From DASXKD01 sp963707905 (GTDB lineage: Bacteria; Actinomycetota; Actinomycetes; Streptosporangiales; Streptosporangiaceae), in assembly GCA_963707905.1 (NCBI GenBank), contig CAVPSA010000041.1, positions 1 through 64,000 of the forward strand: a stretch of 64,000 bases of DNA, written 5' to 3'. Numbering within the stretch: position 1 is the first letter of the stretch; every line of letters starts with the position of its first letter. The notes below the pieces were generated by a model. It worked only from the letters and a program-made list of their open reading frames with translations. It was not told the origin of the DNA and searched no databases. A program made the position numbers and the translations under genes. Positions 1 through 6,895 of the stretch are shown piece by piece.

Positions 1-342
1 TCATTCCTCGAGTGCGGCCTCGATGTCGTACTCGAGTGCGGTCGCCACTTTGGGGGCCGCGGAGACGACCCGGCCGAGACCGGCCACCGGGGCGATCGCC
101 AGCAGCACTTCGGCGATCTCGTCCTTGGTCGCGCCTGCCGCGAGTGCCCGGGCGGTGCTCCATTGCAGGCAGACCGCTGACGACCCGAGCGCCACCGACA
201 CCGCGACCTGCAGCAAGCCCACGGTCTTGCCGTCCAGGACCGCTGGCCCGGTCATGCCCGGCCCGAACCCCTCGCCGGCGAGCCCCTCATCAAAGATCGC
301 CAGCCTGCGCAGGGTCTCCTGGAATCTCGCTGTCTGGCTCAT
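1..342 (-). CDS. Carboxymuconolactone decarboxylase/AhpD-like protein
   Basis: A 113-residue protein of the CMD/AhpD fold, a small all-helical family of decarboxylases and peroxidase-like enzymes. The C-terminal half has the family pattern (Cys, then ARALAAGATKDEIAEVLL, then an Ala-rich helix), but the His usually found a few residues after the Cys is Ser (CLQWST), so classical AhpD-type redox activity is doubtful. I chose the ATG at 342 because GGAGGA lies just upstream. The longer reading frame back to 456 would translate a direct-repeat region and overlap the regulator gene. It lies 110 bp downstream of the LAL regulator on the same strand, so it may be that regulator's target or an operon partner. 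The substrate cannot be predicted. Confidence 0.75.
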   Translation of the reverse strand: MSQTARFQETLRRLAIFDEGLAGEGFGPGMTGPAVLDGKTVGLLQVAVSVALGSSAVCLQWSTARALAAGATKDEIAEVLLAIAPVAGLGRVVSAAPKVATALEYDIEAALEE

Positions 343-389
343 GTTCCTCCGTTGCCATCCAGCCCTCAGTTCACCTCGTGCGACGGCGC

Positions 390-443
390 TTGCCATCCCA
401 CGGACCGGGTTAAAACCAGTTGCCATCCCACGGGCCGGGTTAA
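390..443. repeat. Two 24-bp direct repeats, 30-bp period
   Basis: Two near-identical 24-bp copies (390-413 and 420-443, one mismatch) begin TTGCCATCCCACGG, and a partial third copy lies around 349-358. They fill the gap between the LAL regulator stop and the CMD-like start, that is, the leader of the CMD gene on the minus strand. They could be tandem operator half-sites or simple slippage repeats. Confidence 0.6.
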
Positions 444-452
444 GCCAGGCAC

Positions 453-2750
453 TCACCCTTCCAGCAGGCCCAGTTCGCGGGCCCGGGTGACCGTCTGGGT
501 CCTGCTGGTGGAGTCCAGCTTCCGGTAGATGGACTTCATCTGTGACTTGATGGTGTGCGGCGACAAGAACAGTTCGGCGGCGATCTCAGGGACGGACAGG
601 TGGGTGGCGAGCATGGGCAGCACCCGTAGTTCGGCCGCGGTCAGCGCTGACGCGCCAGGAACGATCGGGCCGTGCTCCTGGGCAAGCCGGGCCCGGAGCG
701 CCTTGGCCTCCCCGGCCAGGGTTCCCAGGCCCGGGCAGCGCCTGAGCATGTCATCGATCTCCCCCATCAGCGTTCTGGCACCGGCCAGGTCGGCGAGGGC
801 GAGGTGGACGCGGATGAGTTCGATCCGCGCCTGGACAGCCAGGTGCGGGGTCGCGTAGGTGAGCAGATGCCGCAGCCGCTGAGCATTGACCAGTTCCCGC
901 CGCGCGGCCGGGACGTCGCCCCGGTGGATGGCCACTCTGGCTGCCACCGCGCTGGTGAACGGGTCCTCGGCTTCGGCGCGGAGCAGGACAGCGCGTGCCC
1001 CGGCGGCAAACTCCTCGGCCTGGTCCCATTGGTTGCGCGCCATGGCCACCAGGCACCGTTCACACAACAGCGCCGTGAGGGTATCGATGGCGCCGACTTC
1101 CCCGATGCCGACGCCCTCCGCGAAGAACCGGTCCGCACCGGCAAGGTCCCCGCTCAGCAGCCGCGCCAGCCCTTGCAGAGCAGGGGCTGCCGGAGCCACG
1201 ATGCCCGCCGCCTCGAGCCTTCGTGCGGCCTCGTCCGCGTCAGCGCGCATCTGCTCGATCCCATGCCGGCACATGAGAGCCCGGAGCACGGCGGCCCATG
1301 CCTCGGCGGCAGGGTCACTGGCCCGTGCCGGGTTGCCGTACTGCCAGCGGTCGACTGCGTCGGCCCACCGCTCGGCCTCCGCCGGCCGCCCGGTCTGTGC
1401 CGCGGTCAGCGCGGCGGTCACGGCGACCATCGGATTAACTCCGTCGTGCTCATCCAGCCACCGGAACCACCGCTCCAGGGTGGCCATCCGGCCCTGCCGG
1501 TAGACCGGGACGCAGAGTTCCGCGGTGAGCCGAGCCGCCTCATCGACGGCCGTCGCCGCCATCAGATACTCAAGCGCCTCTTCGGTCAGGCCTTGCCGCA
1601 GGCACCAGCCGGCCGCGCGGCGCCGCAGGACCGGGATCAGGTCAGGCTCCAGGCGCTCCAGCTCCGCCAGCAGCATGTCGCGGAACAGGTGGTGGTAGCG
1701 GTACCACTGCCCGCGCCGGTCCAGCGGCACAAGCAGCAGGTTTGACCGGGCCAGAGCCGCCAGCACCACACCGGAGCCGGGCACGTCGAGCATCGCCTCG
1801 CACAGCGGTCCTGACATGCGTTCCAGCACCGCGGTCCTGGTCAGGAACGCCCGCTGGGAACTGGAGATCCGGTCAAGGAACTCCGACTCCACGTACTGGC
1901 TGACGAACAGGTCATTACCGCTGAACGAGGCCGCTGCGCCCGGCAGCGACCCGCCTTCGCGCAGGTACAGCGCGGCCAGATAGAGGCCCACCGGCCACCC
2001 CTCGGTGCGCCGGTGCAACTCGGCCACCTCGTCGTCCCCGAGCACCACCTCGGCAGCACGCAGCAGCGATGCCGCCTCCGCCGCAGTCAGCGACAGGTCG
2101 GCCGGGCCAATCTCGGTGATCCTTCCCTCGGCGCGCAGCCGGGCTATCCGCAGCGGCGGATCGGACCGCCCGGCCAGCACCAGCCGCGACCCGGCCGGCA
2201 CGTGGTCGGCCAGCACCGACAGCGCGGCCCGGCATTCGGCGTTACGCAGCAGGTGGACGTCGTCCAGCACCAGCGCCACGGGCAGGTTCATCGACGAGAA
2301 CGCCGCACCGAGCCTGGGCACGACCGAGCCAGGTACCGAACTCGCCGCGGAGGCCAGCGCGGCGAACACCTGCCTGCCGATCGGCTCTACCGCGTTGAGC
2401 GCTTCGGCGACGTAGGTGAGCAGGACCTTCGGGTCGTTGTCCACGTCGTCGACCGACACCCAGGCGAACGTCTGCCCGTTGCGCTCGGCCCACTGCGACA
2501 GCAGGGTCGTCTTCCCGTAGCCCGCCGGCGCGACCACCGACACGATTGGGCGGGCGTCGTCGCGGGTGAGGCGGTCGATGAGTGCCGAACGGCCGACCGT
2601 TCCTGGCCGCACCAGGGGGCGCAGCAACTTCGCCGCGACAAGATCGAATACCGGCTCGTCCGCATCCTGCGGCCATCCGGTGTACTGAGCTGCCACGCTG
2701 CCATCCATGCCCCGGTAAGGCCCTGAGCAGGGCCCGCGTCCCATGCTCAT
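453..2750 (-). CDS. LuxR-family LAL (MalT-like) ATP-binding regulator
   Basis: A large cytoplasmic regulator of the MalT/LAL type. A P-loop (APAGYGKTT, about residues 74-82) and a Walker B-like strand (ALVLDDVHLL) form a STAND-type ATPase. A helical/TPR-like middle region follows, and a C-terminal LuxR helix-turn-helix occupies about residues 700-760 (LTAAELRVL, then SPHTIKSQMKSIYRKL). At 765 residues it is somewhat shorter than the usual ~900 of the family. The start is uncertain: the ATG at 2750 has no clear ribosome site, and the ATG at 2708 (MDGSVAAQ) is a plausible alternative. The neighbouring CMD-like gene downstream is the natural candidate target. The inducer is unknown. Confidence 0.88.
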   Translation of the reverse strand: MSMGRGPCSGPYRGMDGSVAAQYTGWPQDADEPVFDLVAAKLLRPLVRPGTVGRSALIDRLTRDDARPIVSVVAPAGYGKTTLLSQWAERNGQTFAWVSVDDVDNDPKVLLTYVAEALNAVEPIGRQVFAALASAASSVPGSVVPRLGAAFSSMNLPVALVLDDVHLLRNAECRAALSVLADHVPAGSRLVLAGRSDPPLRIARLRAEGRITEIGPADLSLTAAEAASLLRAAEVVLGDDEVAELHRRTEGWPVGLYLAALYLREGGSLPGAAASFSGNDLFVSQYVESEFLDRISSSQRAFLTRTAVLERMSGPLCEAMLDVPGSGVVLAALARSNLLLVPLDRRGQWYRYHHLFRDMLLAELERLEPDLIPVLRRRAAGWCLRQGLTEEALEYLMAATAVDEAARLTAELCVPVYRQGRMATLERWFRWLDEHDGVNPMVAVTAALTAAQTGRPAEAERWADAVDRWQYGNPARASDPAAEAWAAVLRALMCRHGIEQMRADADEAARRLEAAGIVAPAAPALQGLARLLSGDLAGADRFFAEGVGIGEVGAIDTLTALLCERCLVAMARNQWDQAEEFAAGARAVLLRAEAEDPFTSAVAARVAIHRGDVPAARRELVNAQRLRHLLTYATPHLAVQARIELIRVHLALADLAGARTLMGEIDDMLRRCPGLGTLAGEAKALRARLAQEHGPIVPGASALTAAELRVLPMLATHLSVPEIAAELFLSPHTIKSQMKSIYRKLDSTSRTQTVTRARELGLLEG

Positions 2751-2821
2751 CTGAAGGTACAGACCCGGTCAAGCGGACAGTTGTGGCATCAGTCCCCGGC
2801 ACAATGGCCGCTGGCGGTGCC

Positions 2822-2838
2822 TCACCCGTGGTGGGTGA
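2822..2838. promoter_or_regulatory. Inverted repeat TCACCC-N5-GGGTGA
   Basis: A perfect 6-bp inverted repeat with a 5-bp spacer in the 120-bp gap between menB and the LAL regulator, both read leftward. It could be an operator for the regulator gene or a weak terminator hairpin for menB. No T-run follows. Confidence 0.35.
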
Positions 2839-2870
2839 TTTGTCAGGCCGGTGAGGATGCTAACAGCCGG

Positions 2871-3770
2871 TCAGTAGTACCAGGGGAAGCGCGCCCAGTC
2901 CGGGGCACGCTTCTCCAGGAACGCATCCCGGCCCTCGGCCGCCTCGTCGGTCATGTAGGCGAGCCGGGTCGCCTCGGCCGCGAGCACCTGCTGGCCGACC
3001 AGCCCGTCGTCGATGAGGTTGAACGCGTACTTCAGCATCCGCTGCGAGGTGGGGCTCTTGCCGTTGATCTTGGCGCCCCAGTCCAGCGCGGTGCGCTCCA
3101 GGTCGGCGTGCGGCACCACCGCGTTGACCATGCCCATCCGGTGCGCTGCCTCGGCGTCGTAGGTCTCGCCGAGGAAGAAGATCTCCCTGGCGAACTTCTG
3201 GCCCACCTGGCGAGCCAGGTAGGCCGAGCCGAAGCCGCCGTCGAAGCTGCCCACGTCGGCGTCGGTCTGCTTGAACCGGGCATGCTCGCGGCTGGCCAGG
3301 GTCAGGTCGCACACGACGTGCAGGCTGTGCCCGCCGCCCGCAGCCCAGCCTGGCACGACGCAGATGACCACCTTGGGCATGAACCGGATCAGCCGGTGCA
3401 CCTCCATGATGTGCAGGCGGCCGCTGCGTGCCGGGTCGATGGTCTCGGCCGTTTCGCCGTCCGCGTACCGGTAGCCGTCCCGGCCGCGGATGCGCTGATC
3501 GCCGCCGGAGCAGAAGGCCCAGCCGCCGTCCTTCGGCGACGGGCCGTTGCCGGTAAGCAGCACACAGCCGACGTCGCTGGACATCCGTGCGTGATCGAGC
3601 GCCCGGTACAGCTCATCAACGGTGTGCGGGCGGAAGGCGTTGCGGACCTCGGGCCGGTTGAAGGCGACACGGACCGTGCCACCGTCCACGGCGCGGTGGT
3701 AGGTGATGTCGGTGAAGGAAAATCCCCCGACCGCGCGCCACCGCTTCGGATCAAAGATCTCAGAGACCAT
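2871..3770 (-). CDS. menB: 1,4-dihydroxy-2-naphthoyl-CoA synthase
   Basis: MenB, the crotonase-fold enzyme that closes the second ring of menaquinone by converting o-succinylbenzoyl-CoA to 1,4-dihydroxy-2-naphthoyl-CoA. Visible family features are the oxyanion-hole segment CSGGDQ (about 87-92), WAAGGGHSLHVVCDLTLAS (142-160), QTDADVGSFDGGFGS (168-182) and the typical C-terminal FPWYY. The ATG at 3770 (MVSEIFDPKRW) follows a GGGGG stretch; extra in-frame codons to 3815 are unlikely to be translated. The rest of the men pathway is not in the window, so this is a solitary menB, as is common in actinomycetes. It diverges from the sixA remnant. Confidence 0.95.
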   Translation of the reverse strand: MVSEIFDPKRWRAVGGFSFTDITYHRAVDGGTVRVAFNRPEVRNAFRPHTVDELYRALDHARMSSDVGCVLLTGNGPSPKDGGWAFCSGGDQRIRGRDGYRYADGETAETIDPARSGRLHIMEVHRLIRFMPKVVICVVPGWAAGGGHSLHVVCDLTLASREHARFKQTDADVGSFDGGFGSAYLARQVGQKFAREIFFLGETYDAEAAHRMGMVNAVVPHADLERTALDWGAKINGKSPTSQRMLKYAFNLIDDGLVGQQVLAAEATRLAYMTDEAAEGRDAFLEKRAPDWARFPWYY

Positions 3771-3838
3771 GCCCCCAATTCTGGCCAACCTTTCCCTGGA
3801 CCGTCGACGGCACACCGGTAACCGAGTAGGCAGTGATC

Positions 3839-4394
3839 ATGACGCAACGACAGAACCGGGAACTGGTGCTGTTCCGGCACGCCAAGTCGGCCTGGCCCGA
3901 TGTGCCCGATCACGAGCGGCCACTGGGCAACCGCGGTATCCGGGCCGCCCCCGTGATGGGACGCTGGCTCCGCGACGCCGGCCTGGTGCCCGATCTGGTG
4001 CTGTGCTCGACCGCCCGCCGTGCCCGCGAGACCTGGCAGTTCGCGCAGGCCGGCCTGGCCGCGGCGCCGCCGGTCAGCTTCGAGGACAGCATCTACGACG
4101 AAGACGGCACGGGGCTGCTGGCCCTTATCCGCGAGGTGCCACCCGCCACCGGCACGCTGCTGCTCATCGGGCACAACCCGGCAATCGAAGACCTGGCCCT
4201 CATGCTCGCGGCACCCGCGGCCCGCCGGGCGCGGTGCCGCGGGCTCTGGCGGCCTGGAACGGATGCGGGAGAAGTTTCCAACCGCTGCGATCGCGGTGCT
4301 GACGGCCGCCGGGACCTGGCACGACCTGGCCCCGGGCCAGGCCCGGCTCGCCGCGTTCGTCACACCCCGCGACCTGCCCACCGAGGACGTGTAG
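3839..4394 (+). pseudogene. SixA-like phosphohistidine phosphatase, frameshifted
   Basis: A histidine-phosphatase-superfamily protein of the SixA type. The first frame (from ATG 3839, or GTG 3833) carries the RHAKS catalytic motif (LVLFRHAKSAWPD) and the second histidine motif LLIGHNPAIEDLAL. Between about 4215 and 4255 the homologous reading moves to another frame, which resumes at LERMREKFPTAAIAVL and ends at a family-like C-terminus (VTPRDLPTEDV) with a stop at 4392-4394. One extra base in the GC-rich run would explain this. Either the gene is broken or the sequence has an indel error here. Both catalytic histidines lie before the break. Confidence 0.8.
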
Positions 4395-4403
4395 CTTGGC
4401 CGG

Positions 4404-4497
4404 GTGGACGAGTTGACCCGGCTCGCTCACGCCGCCTGGCAGGGTGAGCCAGGGGCGCTTGAGGCGTTCGCCGCGGCCAGCTATGGCGACGTGCGGC
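4404..4497 (+). pseudogene. Sigma-70 family factor, N-terminal stump
   Basis: Thirty-odd codons from GTG 4404 read as the start of an ECF-type sigma factor region 2: LTRLAHAAWQGEPGALEAF, then AASYGDVRRF. The similarity stops abruptly at about 4497, where a SCO1-like sequence on the opposite strand begins. Everything after region 2.1 is missing, so no functional sigma factor can be made. Confidence 0.6.
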
Positions 4498-5614
4498 GGT
4501 TTGCGCCGCGTTCGCCGGCAGGTCGTAGGCGGTCATCCCGTAGGCGTGCCAGATCTGCCGGAGCGTGGCCAGGTTCCCGGTCAGGTAGAGCCAGTCGGGC
4601 ACCGTGTCCAGCCGTTCCTGGCGGCTGGCCAGCGACACCGGCCGCCCGTGCTGGTCGGTGAGCCGGAACGGTCTGCCCCCAGACACCGCCCCACCCGCCC
4701 GGAAACCGTTCGTGATCATGGGGATGTGGCCCGGGCCCATAGATGGGCCACATCCCCATGATCATCGGAGGCGTGGGTGAGTGCTGGCGACGGGCAGGTA
4801 ACCGCCCGGCCGGCGACCGGGGCGCCGGTTCCAGGGAGAACGCCGACGTCTGTAGCGTGGCCCGGTCCACCACGAGCACGCTGTGGTTGGGCAGCATGGT
4901 CCAGCCGGGCTGGGGCCGGGGCCACCCGGAACTGGCCGCGACCACCGCGTCCGGGGTGGCCAGGCAGGCGAGGTGGAAGTACCCGGCGATCTCCTCGGGC
5001 GTGCTGGCCAGGCCCCGCCGCCGCAGCTCGTCGGCGGGAATCCGGGCCGGATCGTGCCAGGAGATCACGTACATCTTCGCTGGCGAGAGCAGCACCGCGT
5101 TGAGGCTGTTCACCGCGTAGCGCCCCGCGATGCTGGCCACCGTGTCGGCGACCGCCGCGATCATGTCGCCGTGCCGTTCCGCCAGCCGCCACATGATGTG
5201 CAGCAGGTAACGCTCGCTGTCGGTCGTCCCGCCGAGCCGGCCCTCCCATTCGGCGGGCAGCATCTCGCCAAGCTGGTCCTGCGGGTGGATGGCGCCGTTG
5301 TGGGCGAACGTGTAGGGGCCGAAACGGAACGGGTGGGAGTTGGGGTGGCCGATGCCCAGGCCCGGCGTTGCCCAGCGCAGGTGCACCAGGCCGAGATCGC
5401 CAAGCGCACCCTGGGCCAGCCGGGTGTATTCCGGCTCCTCCGCCGCGCGGCGTGGTGACTTGCGTACCTGCGGCCGGTCAGCGTCGTACCAGGCCATGCC
5501 CCAGCCATCGCAATGAAAGTGCGACAGCGCGGTGAACGCGCCCAGCCCCTCCTCGGTGAGCAGGCCCGCCACGGACGCGCTGCCCCGGGAACAGTAACCA
5601 AGCAGACGGCACAT
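4481..5614 (-). CDS. Class II glutamine amidotransferase (EgtC-like) with abnormal tail
   Basis: Begins MCRLLGY, so Cys2 is the N-terminal nucleophile expected of class II (Ntn-type) glutamine amidotransferases. HFHCDGWGMAWY, LVHLRWATPG and FAHNGAI are family motifs. The recognisable domain ends near residue 255 (LVVDRATLQTSAFSLEPAP). The remaining ~115 residues are an artefact of read-through: they cross the hairpin at 4713-4763 and then read the SCO1/sigma remnants in unrelated frames. The original stop codon was probably lost in the rearrangement. It is the last gene of a minus-strand series (aminotransferase, cupin, SDR, amidotransferase) with a 9-bp gap from the SDR. Amide hydrolysis for an amine pathway is plausible but not shown. 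Confidence 0.85.
   Translation of the reverse strand: MCRLLGYCSRGSASVAGLLTEEGLGAFTALSHFHCDGWGMAWYDADRPQVRKSPRRAAEEPEYTRLAQGALGDLGLVHLRWATPGLGIGHPNSHPFRFGPYTFAHNGAIHPQDQLGEMLPAEWEGRLGGTTDSERYLLHIMWRLAERHGDMIAAVADTVASIAGRYAVNSLNAVLLSPAKMYVISWHDPARIPADELRRRGLASTPEEIAGYFHLACLATPDAVVAASSGWPRPQPGWTMLPNHSVLVVDRATLQTSAFSLEPAPRSPAGRLPARRQHSPTPPMIMGMWPIYGPGPHPHDHERFPGGWGGVWGQTVPAHRPARAAGVAGQPPGTAGHGARLALPDREPGHAPADLARLRDDRLRPAGERGANRRTSP
4492..4677 (-). pseudogene. SCO1/SenC-family fragment
   Basis: On the minus strand this stretch encodes FRLTDQHGRPVSLAS, the N-terminal strand region of SCO1/SenC thioredoxin-fold copper chaperones. It then runs directly into DWLYLTGNLATLRQIWHAYG, a segment that normally comes about 70 residues later. 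The CxxxC copper-binding region between them is deleted. The fragment stops at about 4492, where it meets the sigma-factor stump tail to tail. In actinobacteria an ECF sigma factor and SCO proteins are often found together in copper-related loci, so these may be remains of one such locus (inference). Confidence 0.6.
4713..4763. repeat. 20-bp-arm inverted repeat (strong hairpin)
   Basis: Perfect 20-bp arms (4713-4732 and 4744-4763) enclose an 11-bp loop; each arm contains the core CATGGGGATGTGGCCC. It lies at the border between the SCO1 fragment and the 3' end of the glutamine amidotransferase. It could act as a terminator, but no T-tract follows. Its position exactly at a rearranged border suggests a repeat-mediated deletion point or a small palindromic element. 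Confidence 0.8.
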
Positions 5615-5623
5615 GGGCGGACC

Positions 5624-6421
5624 CTAGAGGTACTTGCCCATGCCGCCGGCCACATCGATCGACGCGCCCGTGAGGTAGCTCGCGCGGTCGCCGGCCAGGA
5701 AGGCGACCAGGCCGGCCACCTCGTCGGGCCGCCCGAACCGGCCGAGCGGGACCTCCGCGGCGGCGAGCTGGCCGAAGAACTCCTCGGCGGGCATGTCCGG
5801 CGCGCGGCGGCGGTGGATGTTCTCCCATTGCGGCGTCGTGACGAACCCGATGTTGACGCTGTTCACCAGGATCCCCTCGCGGCCCAGCTCCATGGAAAGG
5901 GCCTTGGCGAGGCTGAGGCAGGATGCCCGGTTCACCGAAGAGGCCAGGAAGGCGGGGTCCGGGTAGCGCCCGTACACGGCGTTGATGTTGATGACCCGCG
6001 GCGCCCTGCTCTGCCGCAGGTGCGGCAGGGCCGCGCGGGTGCAGCGGATCTGCGAAAGCAGCTTGGTGTCGATGTCGGCGTGCCAGTCGTCGTCGGTCAG
6101 CGTGCCGAACTGGCCCGGCCTGGCGCCGCCGGCGTTGTTGACCAGGATGTCCAGCCCGCCCATGGCGGCCACGGCCGCCCCGATGAACTCCGTCACCTGT
6201 CCCGGCTCTGTGACGTCACAGGGCATCGCGCGGACCGAGCCCGCGCTCTCATCGGGCAGCTGCTTGACCAGCTGAACGGCTGCCGCTTCCAGCTCATCCG
6301 GATGCCGCGAGCAGATCACCACCGCCGCGCCTTCGGCCATCAGCTCGGCGGCGATCGCCTTGCCGATGCCCTTGGATCCGCCGGTGACAACCGCCCGCCG
6401 CCCGGCCAGCCCCAGGTCCAT
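5624..6421 (-). CDS. SDR-family protein lacking the canonical Tyr/Lys
   Basis: A 265-residue Rossmann-fold protein with the nucleotide motif TGGSKGIGKA and the NNAG motif, as in FabG-like short-chain dehydrogenases. The usual YxxxK active-site pair is replaced: the aligned segment reads SSVNRASCLSLAKAL, with Ser where Tyr belongs and Arg where Lys belongs. The rest of the fold is intact, including the C-terminal GGMGKYL. A recognised SDR subgroup has an SVNRA-type motif, so this may be a conserved variant and not decay. The ATG abuts the cupin stop codon (6422-6424), which implies tight coupling in the operon. Confidence 0.88.
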   Translation of the reverse strand: MDLGLAGRRAVVTGGSKGIGKAIAAELMAEGAAVVICSRHPDELEAAAVQLVKQLPDESAGSVRAMPCDVTEPGQVTEFIGAAVAAMGGLDILVNNAGGARPGQFGTLTDDDWHADIDTKLLSQIRCTRAALPHLRQSRAPRVININAVYGRYPDPAFLASSVNRASCLSLAKALSMELGREGILVNSVNIGFVTTPQWENIHRRRAPDMPAEEFFGQLAAAEVPLGRFGRPDEVAGLVAFLAGDRASYLTGASIDVAGGMGKYL

Positions 6422-6895
6422 CTACGCACCGTCCGGCCGCGCGCCGCTCTCCTGCTCTGCTGCCGCCTGCGCGGCCACCTCGGCGGCCTGCGCCTCCGCC
6501 AGCTTGAGCAGGCTCTCCCTGGGCGGGACGAACACGTCGATCTCCAGGCAGTGGCTGTCGGTCGTCCAGGCGCCGTGCGGGACCCAGGACGGCACCACCG
6601 CGACGTCCCCCTTGCGCATGGTGCGCACGTCGCCGTCGAGGTCGAAGGTGAACTCGCCGTCCAGCACGATCACGATCTGCTCTTCCTCATGGACGTGCCG
6701 CGGCGCCTCCGTACCGGGCTCGAAGCTGACGAAGTTCGCCATGCCGCGCTGCCCGAGTACCGGGCGGAACCCGAGCCCGGGCAGGAACTCCACCGGACTG
6801 ACCGAGTCCACGTTCACGTACCGGCCGACCCCGCCGCGCTCGCCCAGCGCCTCGGTGGTGAAGTGACTGGCAGCATCGCCAAGCGCTTCGCTCAC
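6422..6895 (-). CDS. Cupin-domain protein
   Basis: A 157-residue single-domain cupin. PRHVHEEEQIVIVLDGEF supplies the first cupin motif with two His and a Glu, and a later GDVAVVPSWVPHGAW supplies the second with its His, so a metal-binding beta-barrel is likely. The C-terminus is a short Ala/Glu-rich helix. It starts with GTG overlapping the aminotransferase stop (GTGA) and ends directly at the SDR start, which indicates one polycistronic message. Small cupins of this kind can be dioxygenases, isomerases or ligand sensors, and the sequence does not decide between them. Confidence 0.88.
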   Translation of the reverse strand: MSEALGDAASHFTTEALGERGGVGRYVNVDSVSPVEFLPGLGFRPVLGQRGMANFVSFEPGTEAPRHVHEEEQIVIVLDGEFTFDLDGDVRTMRKGDVAVVPSWVPHGAWTTDSHCLEIDVFVPPRESLLKLAEAQAAEVAAQAAAEQESGARPDGA

